A stretch of 64,000 nt of DNA from positions 3,314,862-3,378,861 of the forward strand of contig NZ_CH672413.1 of assembly GCF_000152705.1 (NCBI RefSeq), read 5' to 3'. The DNA is from Janibacter sp. HTCC2649 (GTDB lineage: Bacteria; Actinomycetota; Actinomycetes; Actinomycetales; Dermatophilaceae). Of the stretch, positions 1-8,727 are shown piece by piece; the stretch's first letter is position 1, and each line of letters begins with the position of its first letter. The notes under the pieces were generated by a model. That model saw nothing but the letters and a program-made list of their open reading frames with translations, made no database searches and was not told where the DNA came from. Made by a program: the position numbers and the translations under genes.

Positions 1-108
1 CTCAGGGGGTGCGGCGAGCGCCAGCGAGTTGTCCGTGCGGGGCACGAAGACGAGCTCAGGAGGTGCGGCGAGCGCTAGCGAGTTGTCCGTGCGGGGCACG
101 AAGACGAA
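1..108. repeat. Tandem direct repeat, two 54-bp units
   Basis: Bases 1-54 and 55-108 are near-identical copies with two visible differences. Each contains GTCCGTGCGGGGCACGAAG, which matches one arm of the CTTCGTGCCC inverted-repeat family found at 16006, 16638, 28977 and 60288. The partner arm may lie left of the window. The repeat sits immediately after the stop of the minus-strand mutT1-like gene. Confidence 0.8.
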
Positions 109-110
109 GG

Positions 111-1022
111 TCAGGTCGTGAGGTGGCGCTCGACGGCGACGATGCGCGCGTCCGCCCCGACACCGGCGACGTGGCAGACGAGCGCCTCGCCCTTGACGAG
201 GTTCTCGTCCTGCGCTGCGACGAACCGCTCGAGCGAGTCGACGGAGCCATCTCCCGCGAGATCGAGCCGCGTGCCCAGGGCTTCGAGCAGCGACCCCATC
301 ACCGGTCCGTGCGAGCACACCGCCGTCGGTTCACCGCGCTCAAGCACCCGCTCGATGTGCTGCTCCGCCTTGTCCGGGGCAGCCTCGTGGCCCTCCTCGG
401 ACAGACCTCTCTTGGCACGGGGCACGATCCCGAACCACACGGCATACGGGGAGATCGTGTCGAGACAACGCACGGACGGTGACGTGAGGATTCGTGAGAT
501 CCCGTATGCCGTGAGCACCGGGATGAGCCCATCGGCGCGTTCTCGTCCGCGCGCCTCGAGTGGGCGCTCGCGGTCGTCGCCCTTCCAGTCCGAGCGTGGG
601 ACGGCCTTGGCGTGCCGGACGATGATGAGCGGCCAGGTGTCGAGGGAGGCCTCGGTGTGGGCGCGCACGAGGGCGCGCAACTGTTCGCGGTCGTGGGCGT
701 AGTCGAGGCGCACGTTGGCCTCGACGACGTCGAGCCATGCGACTGCGTCGATCTCGTTCTCGAGCACGCCGCTGCCGCCGGTGACGGTGGAGGCCCAGTA
801 GCGGACGATCTTCTCGCCGGGCTCGCCCGCCTTGGTGAGCAGGAGGTAGCGGGCCTCGGGCAGGGGACGGCCGAGGCGCACCTCGAGCCCGGTCTCCTCA
901 AGCGTCTCGCGGGCGGCGGCAGTGCCCCAGTCCTCGCCCGGGTCGAGCTTGCCCTTGGGCCAGGACCAGTCGTCGTAGCGAGGGCGGTGGACGAGGGCGA
1001 CCTCGAGCACGCCGTCACGCAC
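111..1022 (-). CDS. mutT1: MutT1-like Nudix hydrolase fused to histidine phosphatase
   Basis: This two-domain protein probably cleans oxidised nucleotides (8-oxo-dGTP type) and hydrolyses related phosphates in the cytosol. Residues 24-46 carry a complete Nudix box (G-x5-E-x7-RE-x2-EE-x-G). The second half has the SixA/phosphoglycerate-mutase motif IVRHAKA. The Nudix-phosphatase fusion next to ppk matches mycobacterial MutT1 (Rv2985 beside Rv2984). The GTG at 1022 is the first ordinary start. However, the frame stays open upstream and encodes the family-like segment AAGTLPWR, so translation may begin earlier, for instance at a CTG at 1079 that overlaps the ppk stop. The function comes from family knowledge and is firm at domain level. 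Confidence 0.88.
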   Translation of the reverse strand: MRDGVLEVALVHRPRYDDWSWPKGKLDPGEDWGTAAARETLEETGLEVRLGRPLPEARYLLLTKAGEPGEKIVRYWASTVTGGSGVLENEIDAVAWLDVVEANVRLDYAHDREQLRALVRAHTEASLDTWPLIIVRHAKAVPRSDWKGDDRERPLEARGRERADGLIPVLTAYGISRILTSPSVRCLDTISPYAVWFGIVPRAKRGLSEEGHEAAPDKAEQHIERVLERGEPTAVCSHGPVMGSLLEALGTRLDLAGDGSVDSLERFVAAQDENLVKGEALVCHVAGVGADARIVAVERHLTT

Positions 1023-1075
1023 CCGCCACGGCAGCGTTCCTGCCGCGGGGATGACCTGGGATCGGGCCTGCGTAC

Positions 1076-3394
1076 TCAGCGCCGCCGAGCCTTGCGTCGA
1101 CGCTTCGCGTGCATCTCGATGAGCCCGGCCTGCAGATCATCGAGCAGCTCGCCGTCGGCTCCGACGTGGTGTCGGCTCCAGCGACCGTCACTCTCGAGAC
1201 TCCAGTGGGAGTAGTCGCCACTCATGCCCTTGGTCATGAGCGAGCTGAGGTCGTGGAGGTGGCGCGGGTCGGACAGGCTCACGAGGCACTCGACACGGCG
1301 GTCGAGGTTGCGGTGCATCATGTCGGCGCTGCCGATCCACGCCTCTGCCTCGTCACCGGTTCCGAAGAGGAAGATCCGGGAGTGTTCGAGGAAGCGGCCG
1401 AGGATCGAGTGGACGGTGATGCTCTCGGACAACCCCTCGACGCCGGGGCGCAGGGACGAGATGCCGCGGACCCAGACGTCGACCTTCACGCCGGCCATCG
1501 AGGCACGGTAGAGCGCGTCGATGACCTGCTCGTCGACGATGGAGTTGACCTTGAAGCCGATGTAGCCGGTGCCCTTCTTGGCTTTCTCGCACTCGATCTG
1601 CGTGTCGATGCGCTCGAGGAGCCCGGTGCGCACCGATCGCGGCGCGACCATGAGTCGCTTGAACTTGCTGCGCGGTGCAATGCCCGAGAGCTGGTTGAAC
1701 AGGCGCGACAGGTCCTCGCCGACCTGCGGGTCGCACGTGAGCAGACCGAAGTCCTCATAGAGGCGGGCCGTCTTGGGGTTGTAGTTGCCGGTGCCGACGT
1801 GGCAGTAGCGGCGCAGCCCGTCCTCCTCCTGACGAACGACGAGGCTGAGCTTGCAGTGGGTCTTGAGTCCGACAATGCCGTAGACGACGTGGACGCCGGC
1901 GCGCTCGAGCTTTCGGGCCCAGGAGATGTTGTTCTGCTCGTCGAAGCGGGCCTTGATCTCGACGACGGCCAGCACCTGCTTGCCGCTGTCGGCGGCGTCG
2001 ATGAGGGCGTCGATGATCGGGGAGTCACCGCTGGTGCGATAGAGGGTCTGCTTGATGGCGAGGACGTTGGGGTCCGCGGCCGCCTGCTCGATGAAGGCCT
2101 GCACCGACGTCGAGAACGAGTCGTAGGGGTGCTGGAGCAGGACGTCCTGCTTGCGGATGCTCGCGAAGATGTCGCGCGCCTTGGCGCTCTCGGTCGGCGC
2201 GAGGTCGCTGTTGGTGCGCGAGACGAACGCCGGATAGTGCAGGTCGGAGCGTTCGAGGTCGGCGATGATGTTGAGGCCGCGCAGGTCGAGCGGTGCGGGC
2301 AGGCGATAGACCTCGTGACCCGAGACGCCGAGTTCACGCACGAGCAGGTCCATGACGTGGTCGTCCATGGCGCGGTCGACCTCGAGCCGGACGGGCGGGC
2401 CGAAGCGGCGACGGGTCAGTTCCTTCTCGAGGGCAGCAAGGAGGTTCTCGGCGTCGTCCTCCTCGACCTCGAGGTCCTCGTTGCGGGTGACCCGGAAGGT
2501 GTAGTGCTCGTGCACCTCCATACCGGGGAAGAGCTGGTCGAGGTGGGCGGACATGACGTCCTCGAGCGGCACGAACCGCACGTCGTAGACGTCGCCGGCC
2601 GAGCCGGTCTCGCCCACCCGGATGAGGCGAGGGAGCAGCGGCGGCACCTTGACCCGAGCGAAGTGCTCCTTGCCGGTCTTGGGGTTGACCAAAAGGACGG
2701 CGAGGTTGAGCGACAGCCCGGAGATGTAGGGGAACGGGTGGGCCGGATCAACAGCCAGCGGAGTGAGCACGGGGAAGACCCGGTCGGTGAAGAGCTGGCC
2801 GAGTTCGGTCTGCTCGTCCTCTGAGAGCTCGTCCCAGCGGACGACCTGGATGCCCTCGTCCTCGAGTGCGGGCTGCACGAGGTCGTCATAGACACGGGCC
2901 TGCATGTCGAGGAGCTCGTGGGCCACGCTGGAGATCTGCTCGAGGACCTCGCGCGGCTCGAGACCCGAGGCCGAGCGCACCGCGAGGCCGGTGGCGATGC
3001 GGCGCTTGAGGCCGGCGACTCGCACCATGAAGAACTCGTCGAGGTTGGACGTGAAGATCGCGAGGAAACGGGCGCGTTCGAGGAGCGGCACGTTCTCGTC
3101 GGCGGCCAGCTGGAGGACGCGCTCATTGAACTGCAGCCACGAGATCTCGCGGTCGAGGAACCGGTCGGCGGGCAGCCCGTCGGCCTCATCCTCGGGTCGT
3201 GTGAAGCGGCCGTTGGACGAGCGGGGCTGGATCGCCCGGGCCTCGGACGCAGAGGCGCTCGCGATCGACACCTCTCGGACGAAGTTCCCACCAGCAGCAG
3301 CCTCGGCAGCCGTGTCAGGGGCGTCGGCCGCTTCCGTCGAATCCTCGGGCTGTTCCAGGTCCACTGAGTTGTCCTGGGTCGTCGACGTCGTCAT
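1076..3394 (-). CDS. ppk: Polyphosphate kinase (PPK1)
   Basis: PPK1 reversibly transfers the ATP gamma-phosphate onto long-chain inorganic polyphosphate. The 772-residue protein has the usual N-terminal, head and two phospholipase-D-like C-terminal domains. It carries the segment ending [12 protein letters not shown], whose histidine is the expected phosphorylated residue, and a second conserved block around HVGTGNYN. A low-complexity acidic N-terminal extension of about 60 residues precedes the family core, which starts near [11 protein letters not shown]. The ATG at 3394 has a CACGAT box 6 nt upstream, suggesting a leaderless transcript. The mutT1-like gene follows almost without a gap, so the two are probably one operon. 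phoU and senX3/regX3 lie elsewhere in the window. Confidence 0.96.
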   Translation of the reverse strand: MTTSTTQDNSVDLEQPEDSTEAADAPDTAAEAAAGGNFVREVSIASASASEARAIQPRSSNGRFTRPEDEADGLPADRFLDREISWLQFNERVLQLAADENVPLLERARFLAIFTSNLDEFFMVRVAGLKRRIATGLAVRSASGLEPREVLEQISSVAHELLDMQARVYDDLVQPALEDEGIQVVRWDELSEDEQTELGQLFTDRVFPVLTPLAVDPAHPFPYISGLSLNLAVLLVNPKTGKEHFARVKVPPLLPRLIRVGETGSAGDVYDVRFVPLEDVMSAHLDQLFPGMEVHEHYTFRVTRNEDLEVEEDDAENLLAALEKELTRRRFGPPVRLEVDRAMDDHVMDLLVRELGVSGHEVYRLPAPLDLRGLNIIADLERSDLHYPAFVSRTNSDLAPTESAKARDIFASIRKQDVLLQHPYDSFSTSVQAFIEQAAADPNVLAIKQTLYRTSGDSPIIDALIDAADSGKQVLAVVEIKARFDEQNNISWARKLERAGVHVVYGIVGLKTHCKLSLVVRQEEDGLRRYCHVGTGNYNPKTARLYEDFGLLTCDPQVGEDLSRLFNQLSGIAPRSKFKRLMVAPRSVRTGLLERIDTQIECEKAKKGTGYIGFKVNSIVDEQVIDALYRASMAGVKVDVWVRGISSLRPGVEGLSESITVHSILGRFLEHSRIFLFGTGDEAEAWIGSADMMHRNLDRRVECLVSLSDPRHLHDLSSLMTKGMSGDYSHWSLESDGRWSRHHVGADGELLDDLQAGLIEMHAKRRRKARRR

Positions 3395-3441
3395 GGCTTC
3401 ATCGTGACAGTTCGAGGTGAACAGGAGAAGACATCACCGGG

Positions 3442-4149
3442 TCAGCGCAGTCTGCCGCCGGCGAGCACCACCGTGCGCGCGGCAAGGGCATCGAGCGAGT
3501 CGACGACATCGGGCTCGTCGACCTTGAGGTCGGTCTGCAGGATGGACAGCTCGGTGCAGCCGAGCACGATGGCGCCGGCACCCTTGGTGCGCAAGTGCTC
3601 GACCGCAGCGTCGAAGCGGTCGCGGCTGACCGGCATACCCGCTTTGACTCCGTCGTAGATCATCGACATGACGTCCTTCTGGACGACGTCGTCGGGGGCG
3701 ATCGGTGTGAGCCCCGCAGCCTCGGCGGCCCGGTGATAGGTCTCCGCGCGCAGCGTGCCGTCCGTCGCGAGGATGCCCAGCGTCGTCAGCCCGGGCACGG
3801 CAGCCTTGGCGGCCTCGACCGTCACGGCGACGATGTCGATGACGGGAATGGTGACGGCGGCCGCGACCTCGTCCTGGAACGCCTGCGCGGTGTTGCACGG
3901 CAGCGCGATGAACTTGGCGCCGGCCCGCTCGAGCTCGCGTGCGTCCTGCGCCATCACCGGTCCGGGGCTCTCGTCACTGTCTCCGACGATGTATGCCGTG
4001 CGGTCCGGAATGCTGGCGTGGTTCCACACGAGCATGTCGACGTGGTCCTGGTCCCGGCCCGCATCCGTCATCTCGAGGACGCGCTGCATGAAGTAGACGG
4101 TGGCCATCGGGCCCACGCCGCCAAGAATGCCGACCGGTTCGTTGCGCAC
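3442..4149 (-). CDS. Aspartate/glutamate racemase family protein
   Basis: Members of this family interconvert L- and D-aspartate or D-glutamate through two catalytic cysteines. Both are visible, C85 in PCNTAQ and C198 in GCTELS. The length (235 residues) and the N-terminal glycine-rich GILGGVGPMAT motif fit the YgeA/RacD group rather than MurI. The GTG start at 4149 is supported by a TAGGCT box 6 nt upstream. The gene is divergent from a FemAB-like transferase and an ATP-grasp ligase. A D-amino acid made here could therefore feed a peptidoglycan cross-bridge, but that link is inference from neighbourhood. Substrate choice cannot be read from sequence. Confidence 0.85.
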   Translation of the reverse strand: MRNEPVGILGGVGPMATVYFMQRVLEMTDAGRDQDHVDMLVWNHASIPDRTAYIVGDSDESPGPVMAQDARELERAGAKFIALPCNTAQAFQDEVAAAVTIPVIDIVAVTVEAAKAAVPGLTTLGILATDGTLRAETYHRAAEAAGLTPIAPDDVVQKDVMSMIYDGVKAGMPVSRDRFDAAVEHLRTKGAGAIVLGCTELSILQTDLKVDEPDVVDSLDALAARTVVLAGGRLR

Positions 4150-4155
4150 GCTTCG

Positions 4156-4161
4156 AGCCTA
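4156..4161 (-). promoter_or_regulatory. Leaderless-type -10 box of the racemase gene
   Basis: TAGGCT on the minus strand lies 6 nt before the GTG start at 4149. No Shine-Dalgarno sequence is present. Confidence 0.6.
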
Positions 4162-4188
4162 ACCCCGGCGTGGGCTGCTCGCCGATGG

Positions 4189-4242
4189 CGCGGAAATCGC
4201 GGATCGTCTCGGTCATATCCGGGAACATGCCCGATTTCCGCG
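4189..4242. repeat. Inverted repeat in the racemase/FemAB divergent gap
   Basis: CGCGGAAATCG (4189-4199) and its exact complement CGATTTCCGCG (4232-4242) flank a 32-nt spacer. Weaker pairing continues outward through GCCGA and TCGGC. It sits between two divergent cell-wall genes, so it could be an operator as easily as a hairpin. Confidence 0.55.
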
Positions 4243-4298
4243 TCCCGCTCGGCGGATAGACTCCGGTGCGATCCCTGACGACCTGACCTAGGAGCTTC

Positions 4299-5525
4299 GT
4301 GGCACTGTCGGCCCTGTCCCTCACCGAGCGTGAGCACGACGATTTCGTTCGTGACCACCCCAACGGGCACCTCATGCAGACGACGCCGTGGGGCAAGGAG
4401 AAGGAGCACACCGGCTGGACCTGGAAGACGGTCGCCGTGGGCCGCAAGGGCGCCGGACCGGATGGCGCCGACGAGGTCACCGGCGCAGCGCTGATCCTCT
4501 TCCGCCGCACCCCGGTCGTGCCGATGGCCCTAGCCTACTGCCCGCGTGGGTTCGTCGTCGACTGGGCAGATGCCGAGGCGGTCGACGCGCTGCTCGCCGA
4601 GGTCACCAAGGTCGCCAAGGAGAACCGTGGCGTCCTCCTGCGCATCGACCCGGCCGTGCGCATCGACAACCCCGACATCCGGCCGGCCCTCGAGTCGCGT
4701 GGCTTCACCCGCACCGACCCGGGCGACGACGCGGCCAAGACGCTCGCCCAGCCGGCGCTGCGCATGGTCACCGACATCAGCGACCTCGAGGCCCTGCACA
4801 AGGACCTCACCCAGGGCACGCGCCAGTCGATCCGCAAGGCCGAGAAGTCTGGCCTCGTCTACGAGTCGGTCGGTCGCGACAAGATCCCCGCGTTCTACGA
4901 GCTCATGAAGACGACCGGTGCGCGCGACGGCTTCGGCATCCGCAGCATGGAGTACTTCACGACCCTCTACGACGTACTCTCACCGACCGACGACATCGTC
5001 ATCTCGCTCGTCAAGCTCGACCACGGTGCTGCGGCCGAGGCAGCCCGCGCCAAGCTCGAGGACCTGCGCGGTCAGCTCGAGAAGGCAGCGGCCAAGCGCG
5101 AGAAGTACCCCTCCGAGAAGGCCGACCGCCAGGTCGCCGGACTCGAGGAGAGCATCGAGAAGAACGAGGGTTCGGCCGCCGAGTTCGAGGCATCGCACGC
5201 GAAGCACCCCGATGGCCAGTACCTCGCCGGCTCGGTCTTCGCGACGTGCGGCACCCGCGGCTCCTACCTGTATGCCGCGAGCTCCGACGAGCACCGCAAC
5301 CTGCGCCCGAACTACCTCATGGTCTGGCAGATCATGCAGGACGCGGCGGCCAAGGGCGTGACGACCTTCGACTTCGGTGGCATCGACGCGTCCGAGGGGC
5401 TCGAGGAGTTCAAGCGCCAGTGGAACCCGGAACGACGCGAGTATGCCGGTGAGTTCACCAAGCAGCTCCGTCCCCTTTCCGGTCGGCTCATCGACCTTGC
5501 CGTCCGCGTCTACAAGCGCCGCTGA
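4299..5525 (+). CDS. FemAB-family peptidoglycan bridge aminoacyltransferase
   Basis: FemABX enzymes add amino acids from aminoacyl-tRNA to the stem peptide of lipid II at the inner face of the membrane. The 408-residue protein has two GNAT-like halves. A charged helical arm lies at about residues 240-310, where a stretch rich in Glu, Lys and Ala looks coiled-coil. The late block containing FDFGGI and FKRQWNP is typical of the family. The GTG at 4299 has AGGAG just upstream. An ATP-grasp ligase starts 12 nt after the stop, so the two are probably co-transcribed. This supports an interpeptide bridge built by tRNA-dependent and then ATP-dependent ligation. The amino acid added is unknown. Confidence 0.9.
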   Translation: MALSALSLTEREHDDFVRDHPNGHLMQTTPWGKEKEHTGWTWKTVAVGRKGAGPDGADEVTGAALILFRRTPVVPMALAYCPRGFVVDWADAEAVDALLAEVTKVAKENRGVLLRIDPAVRIDNPDIRPALESRGFTRTDPGDDAAKTLAQPALRMVTDISDLEALHKDLTQGTRQSIRKAEKSGLVYESVGRDKIPAFYELMKTTGARDGFGIRSMEYFTTLYDVLSPTDDIVISLVKLDHGAAAEAARAKLEDLRGQLEKAAAKREKYPSEKADRQVAGLEESIEKNEGSAAEFEASHAKHPDGQYLAGSVFATCGTRGSYLYAASSDEHRNLRPNYLMVWQIMQDAAAKGVTTFDFGGIDASEGLEEFKRQWNPERREYAGEFTKQLRPLSGRLIDLAVRVYKRR

Positions 5526-5537
5526 GAGGCGAACTCC

Positions 5538-6878
5538 ATGCCAAGGACACAGCCTGAGAGCTCGTATGAATCTGTAGCCGACCAGCCGTTCGTTCCCGTG
5601 ATCGTCGGTGCCCACGTCGGTGGGTACTCGTTGGTGCGTGCCTTCCATGAGGAGTACGGCGTGAAGTCGCTCGTCGTGAGTGGCGCGACGTCGTGGGTCG
5701 TCGAGAACTCCGCGATCCTCGAAGTGGTCACGTGCTCCGACGCCCACGACCCCGAGGCCTTGGCGGCCACCCTCAAGTCCTCGGGCTTTGCCGAGCTCTC
5801 GCAGCCCAAGATCCTTCTCGCGACCTCGGATGCCCTCGTCGACGTCATCGACGCCATGCGCGACCAGCTCGACGACTCGTGGAAGGTGCCCTACGTCCGG
5901 GCCGAGATCCTGAAGCGAGCGACGCGCAAGCACACCTTCGAGAAGGCGGCCCTGGCGGCGGGCGTCTCGATCCCGACCACGACGATCATTGACCTGGCCG
6001 AGAATTCACAAGGAACGGCATACACCGTTTCTGATGGTGGTCAGATCCCGACGCAGGGCTATCCGCTCATCCTCAAGCCCACGGCGCCGCGGGCCTGGAA
6101 CCTCGTGAAGTTCGAGGGCCAGGCGAAGGTGCACGAGGTCGCGTCCGCCGACGAGTTGCGCGACCTGCTCGACCGCATCCACGGGTCGGGCTATCGCGCC
6201 AAGCTGATCCTGCAGGACATGATCCCGGGCGACGACACGGGCATGCGGATCCTCACCTGCTACTGCGACAAGAACTCGCAGGTGCGCTTCGCGTCCTACG
6301 GCCGGACCCTCATCGAGGAGCACTCACCCGGACTGATCGGTGTGCCGGCCGCGATCCTCACCGGCCAGAACCGCGAGATCGTCGACGAGTCCGTGCGCCT
6401 GCTGGCCGAGCTCAAGTGGGTCGGCTACGCCAACTTCGACCTCAAGTACGACCCGCGCGACGGGAAGAGCAAGTTCTTCGAGCTCAACCCGCGGCTGGGG
6501 CGCTCCAACTACTACGTCACCGGGACCGGCTTCAACGCGGTCAAGTGGTACGTCGATGAGTACGTCCACGACAACCTCCCCGACGAGTTCGAACTCATCG
6601 AGGCCGACACCGAGACGGTCTACTCGGTCGTCCCGGTGCGGACGATCAAGTGGGCTCTCGCCCGTCACCCCGAGCTGTGGGCGCGGGTGCAGCGAGTCAT
6701 CAAGGCCGGTGGGTTGCGCAACCCGATGCACTACAAGGCCGAGAAGCATCCGGTGCGGTGGGCCAAGATCCTCGCGGCGGGCGTGAGTTACGACCGCAAG
6801 TTCCACCAGTACTACGACCCCGAGGCGGCCTTCCACCCCGGCGGCGAGGCCGCGGACTCGGACCTCCCTCGACGCTGA
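5538..6878 (+). CDS. ATP-grasp carboxylate-amine ligase (D-aspartate ligase-like)
   Basis: ATP-grasp enzymes join a carboxylate to an amine through an acyl-phosphate. This 446-residue protein resembles the group containing the D-aspartate ligases that complete peptidoglycan bridges. It has an N-terminal Rossmann-like region (PVIVGAHVGGYSLVRAF). The central ATP-grasp core includes YPLILKPTAPRAWN, KLILQDMIPGDDTGMR and the metal-binding end FFELNPRLGRSNYY. It follows the FemAB gene by 12 nt and converges on murJ. Together with the nearby racemase it fits a bridge ending in D-Asp or D-Glu, though the substrate is inferred from neighbours only. Confidence 0.82.
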   Translation: MPRTQPESSYESVADQPFVPVIVGAHVGGYSLVRAFHEEYGVKSLVVSGATSWVVENSAILEVVTCSDAHDPEALAATLKSSGFAELSQPKILLATSDALVDVIDAMRDQLDDSWKVPYVRAEILKRATRKHTFEKAALAAGVSIPTTTIIDLAENSQGTAYTVSDGGQIPTQGYPLILKPTAPRAWNLVKFEGQAKVHEVASADELRDLLDRIHGSGYRAKLILQDMIPGDDTGMRILTCYCDKNSQVRFASYGRTLIEEHSPGLIGVPAAILTGQNREIVDESVRLLAELKWVGYANFDLKYDPRDGKSKFFELNPRLGRSNYYVTGTGFNAVKWYVDEYVHDNLPDEFELIEADTETVYSVVPVRTIKWALARHPELWARVQRVIKAGGLRNPMHYKAEKHPVRWAKILAAGVSYDRKFHQYYDPEAAFHPGGEAADSDLPRR

Positions 6879-6891
6879 CCCGCCGACCCAC

Positions 6892-6997
6892 ACTTCTTGC
6901 GCAATCCGACGGAACTGTCCACTGATTGCGCAAAGCGTCGGGCAGACGGATTGCGCAAGAAGTCAGGCGATCCGACGGGTTGCGCAATAAGTCGGGG
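6892..6997. repeat. Inverted repeat, TTGCGCAA family, between convergent genes
   Basis: ACTTCTTGCGCAATCCG (6892-6908) pairs perfectly with 6947-6963. A third related copy (6973-6997) reads TTGCGCAATAAGTCG, the same sequence as the palindrome at 32291-32355. It lies between the convergent ATP-grasp ligase and murJ and may end both transcripts, although it has no T-tract. Confidence 0.75.
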
Positions 6998-7005
6998 GAA
7001 GTGGG

Positions 7006-8688
7006 TCAGGCGCGGCCGGGGAGGCGCCGCAGGACCGGCGCGACCATGTCCTCGACCTCGCGGATCCGCATGACCTTCGCGGCGACGTAGTAGAGAACCA
7101 GCATGACCAGGCCACCCACCGCGAGTGCGGCGACGTTCAACACGTAGCTGCTCGCCGGGTCGGCAACCAACGACGCCGCGGCCCAGCCACCCAGACCGGC
7201 GATCGCCGAGGCGAGGGCAAGGCGAGTCCACAGCCGCGAGACCCGGCCGAAGTCGAGTCCGCCGAGCTGCGAGCGGGCCACGAAGAGGAACGCGCCCGCT
7301 GAGGCGAAGTTGGCGAGCGTGGCACCTGCGGCCACGGTCGCGACGAGGTACTTCGGCGGCGAGACCCACACGGCCACGGCGCAACCGGCAACGCTGATGC
7401 CCACCATGAGGGCCACGAGCCAGAAGTTGAGCCACCCGTCGCCGCGAGCGAAGCAGTAGCGCTGCTTGAGTGCCGTGACGCCAAAGGGCAGCAGGCCGAT
7501 CGACATGATGGCCAGGACGAGCGCGACGTCCCTGCCGTCGTCGACGCCCTTCTCCGGGATGTAGCGCGTCCCCGGGAAGAGGCTGTTGGCCATGGGTCGG
7601 CCCAGCGCGATGAAGGCAGCAGTCGCGGGGAGCAGAAGGACGGCCGGGCTGGTGAGTCCGCTGACGACCCGGCGCCGCATCTCGGCGAGGTCGCCCGACT
7701 CGTGCGCGCGTGACATCGCCGGGAAGAGCGCGCTGACGATCGAGGTCGTGATGATCGAGTGGGGAAGGATGTAGAGGGTGTAGGCCCAGGTCTGGATCCC
7801 GGTGCTCGGGACGTTGTCACCGACGGACTCGGGCGCCATGATCCCTGTCGTCAGGAAGCCGTAGGCCTGTGAGATGACCAGGGCCGCGACCGTCCATCCG
7901 GTCATGCGCGACATGTCGCTGAAGCCGACACCGCGCCAGCCGAACCGGGGCCGGTAGCGGAAGCCGGACTTCCACAGCGGCCAGATGAGGCACAGGCCCT
8001 GCAACGCAATGCCCAAGGTGGTGCTGACCCCGAGCACGAGGATCATCTCGGTCGTCCAGCCGGTCGCGGCGGACTGCTTCCCCCACTGCACGATGAACCA
8101 GCCCAGGCCGATGATCTGGATGACGTTGGCCGCGGCGGGTGCCCAGGCGTAGGCGAGGAAGTTGCCGCGGGCGTTGAGCACCTGTCCCAGCACGGAGTAG
8201 AGCCCGTAGAAGAACAGCTGCGGCACACAGATGTAGGCCATGAAGATCGTCAGGTCGAGGAAGGCCTGGCCCGCGGAGTCCTTGGTCAGCAGATCGATGA
8301 TCCACGGCGTCCCAGCCATCGAGAGGAGGGTCGCGCCGCCCAGCACGAGCAGGCACAGGGTGATGAGGCGGTCGCTGAAGTCCTGCCCACCGTCCTTGCG
8401 CATCATCGCCTTGGTCAGCTGCGGGATGAGCAACGCAGAGATGATGCCGCCGTTGATGAGCACGTAGAGCTGCGTCGGCAGGGTGTTCGAGATGGTGAAC
8501 GAGTCGAACGCCTTGGACACGACGACACCCGAGAGCATCGCGGTGCGGACGAACCCGAGGACCCTGGACCCGAGGGTTCCGACCGCCATGATCGCGCTGT
8601 TGCGGGCGACGCTGTTGCCGCCCGTGTCGAGCGGCGGGGTGGCGCCTTCGGGATCTACTCCGGCGCCCTCGGGGCGGGTGTCGGTCAC
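7006..8688 (-). CDS. murJ: Lipid II flippase MurJ (MviN family)
   Basis: MurJ moves lipid-linked peptidoglycan precursor across the cytoplasmic membrane. The 560-residue protein is almost entirely hydrophobic, with about 14 likely membrane segments. It opens with the family signature VARNSAIMAVGTLGSRVLGFVRTA read in two parts (VARNSAIMAVGTLG, then SRVLGFVRTA). The first 30 residues are a polar Pro/Gly/Glu-rich tail without domain character. The GTG start at 8688 has AGGGAG upstream. It converges on FemAB and the ATP-grasp ligase, which fits a cell-wall locus. Unlike some actinobacterial MurJ proteins, it shows no C-terminal kinase-like domain. Confidence 0.93.
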   Translation of the reverse strand: MTDTRPEGAGVDPEGATPPLDTGGNSVARNSAIMAVGTLGSRVLGFVRTAMLSGVVVSKAFDSFTISNTLPTQLYVLINGGIISALLIPQLTKAMMRKDGGQDFSDRLITLCLLVLGGATLLSMAGTPWIIDLLTKDSAGQAFLDLTIFMAYICVPQLFFYGLYSVLGQVLNARGNFLAYAWAPAAANVIQIIGLGWFIVQWGKQSAATGWTTEMILVLGVSTTLGIALQGLCLIWPLWKSGFRYRPRFGWRGVGFSDMSRMTGWTVAALVISQAYGFLTTGIMAPESVGDNVPSTGIQTWAYTLYILPHSIITTSIVSALFPAMSRAHESGDLAEMRRRVVSGLTSPAVLLLPATAAFIALGRPMANSLFPGTRYIPEKGVDDGRDVALVLAIMSIGLLPFGVTALKQRYCFARGDGWLNFWLVALMVGISVAGCAVAVWVSPPKYLVATVAAGATLANFASAGAFLFVARSQLGGLDFGRVSRLWTRLALASAIAGLGGWAAASLVADPASSYVLNVAALAVGGLVMLVLYYVAAKVMRIREVEDMVAPVLRRLPGRA

Positions 8689-8727
8689 GTGCTCTCCCTG
8701 ACGCGTCTGCGGGTGGACCGGGCCACT

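Noticed and set aside
1109-2824. A 571-codon plus-strand frame opposite ppk
   Set aside because: Compositional shadow of ppk, whose conserved motifs are on the minus strand.
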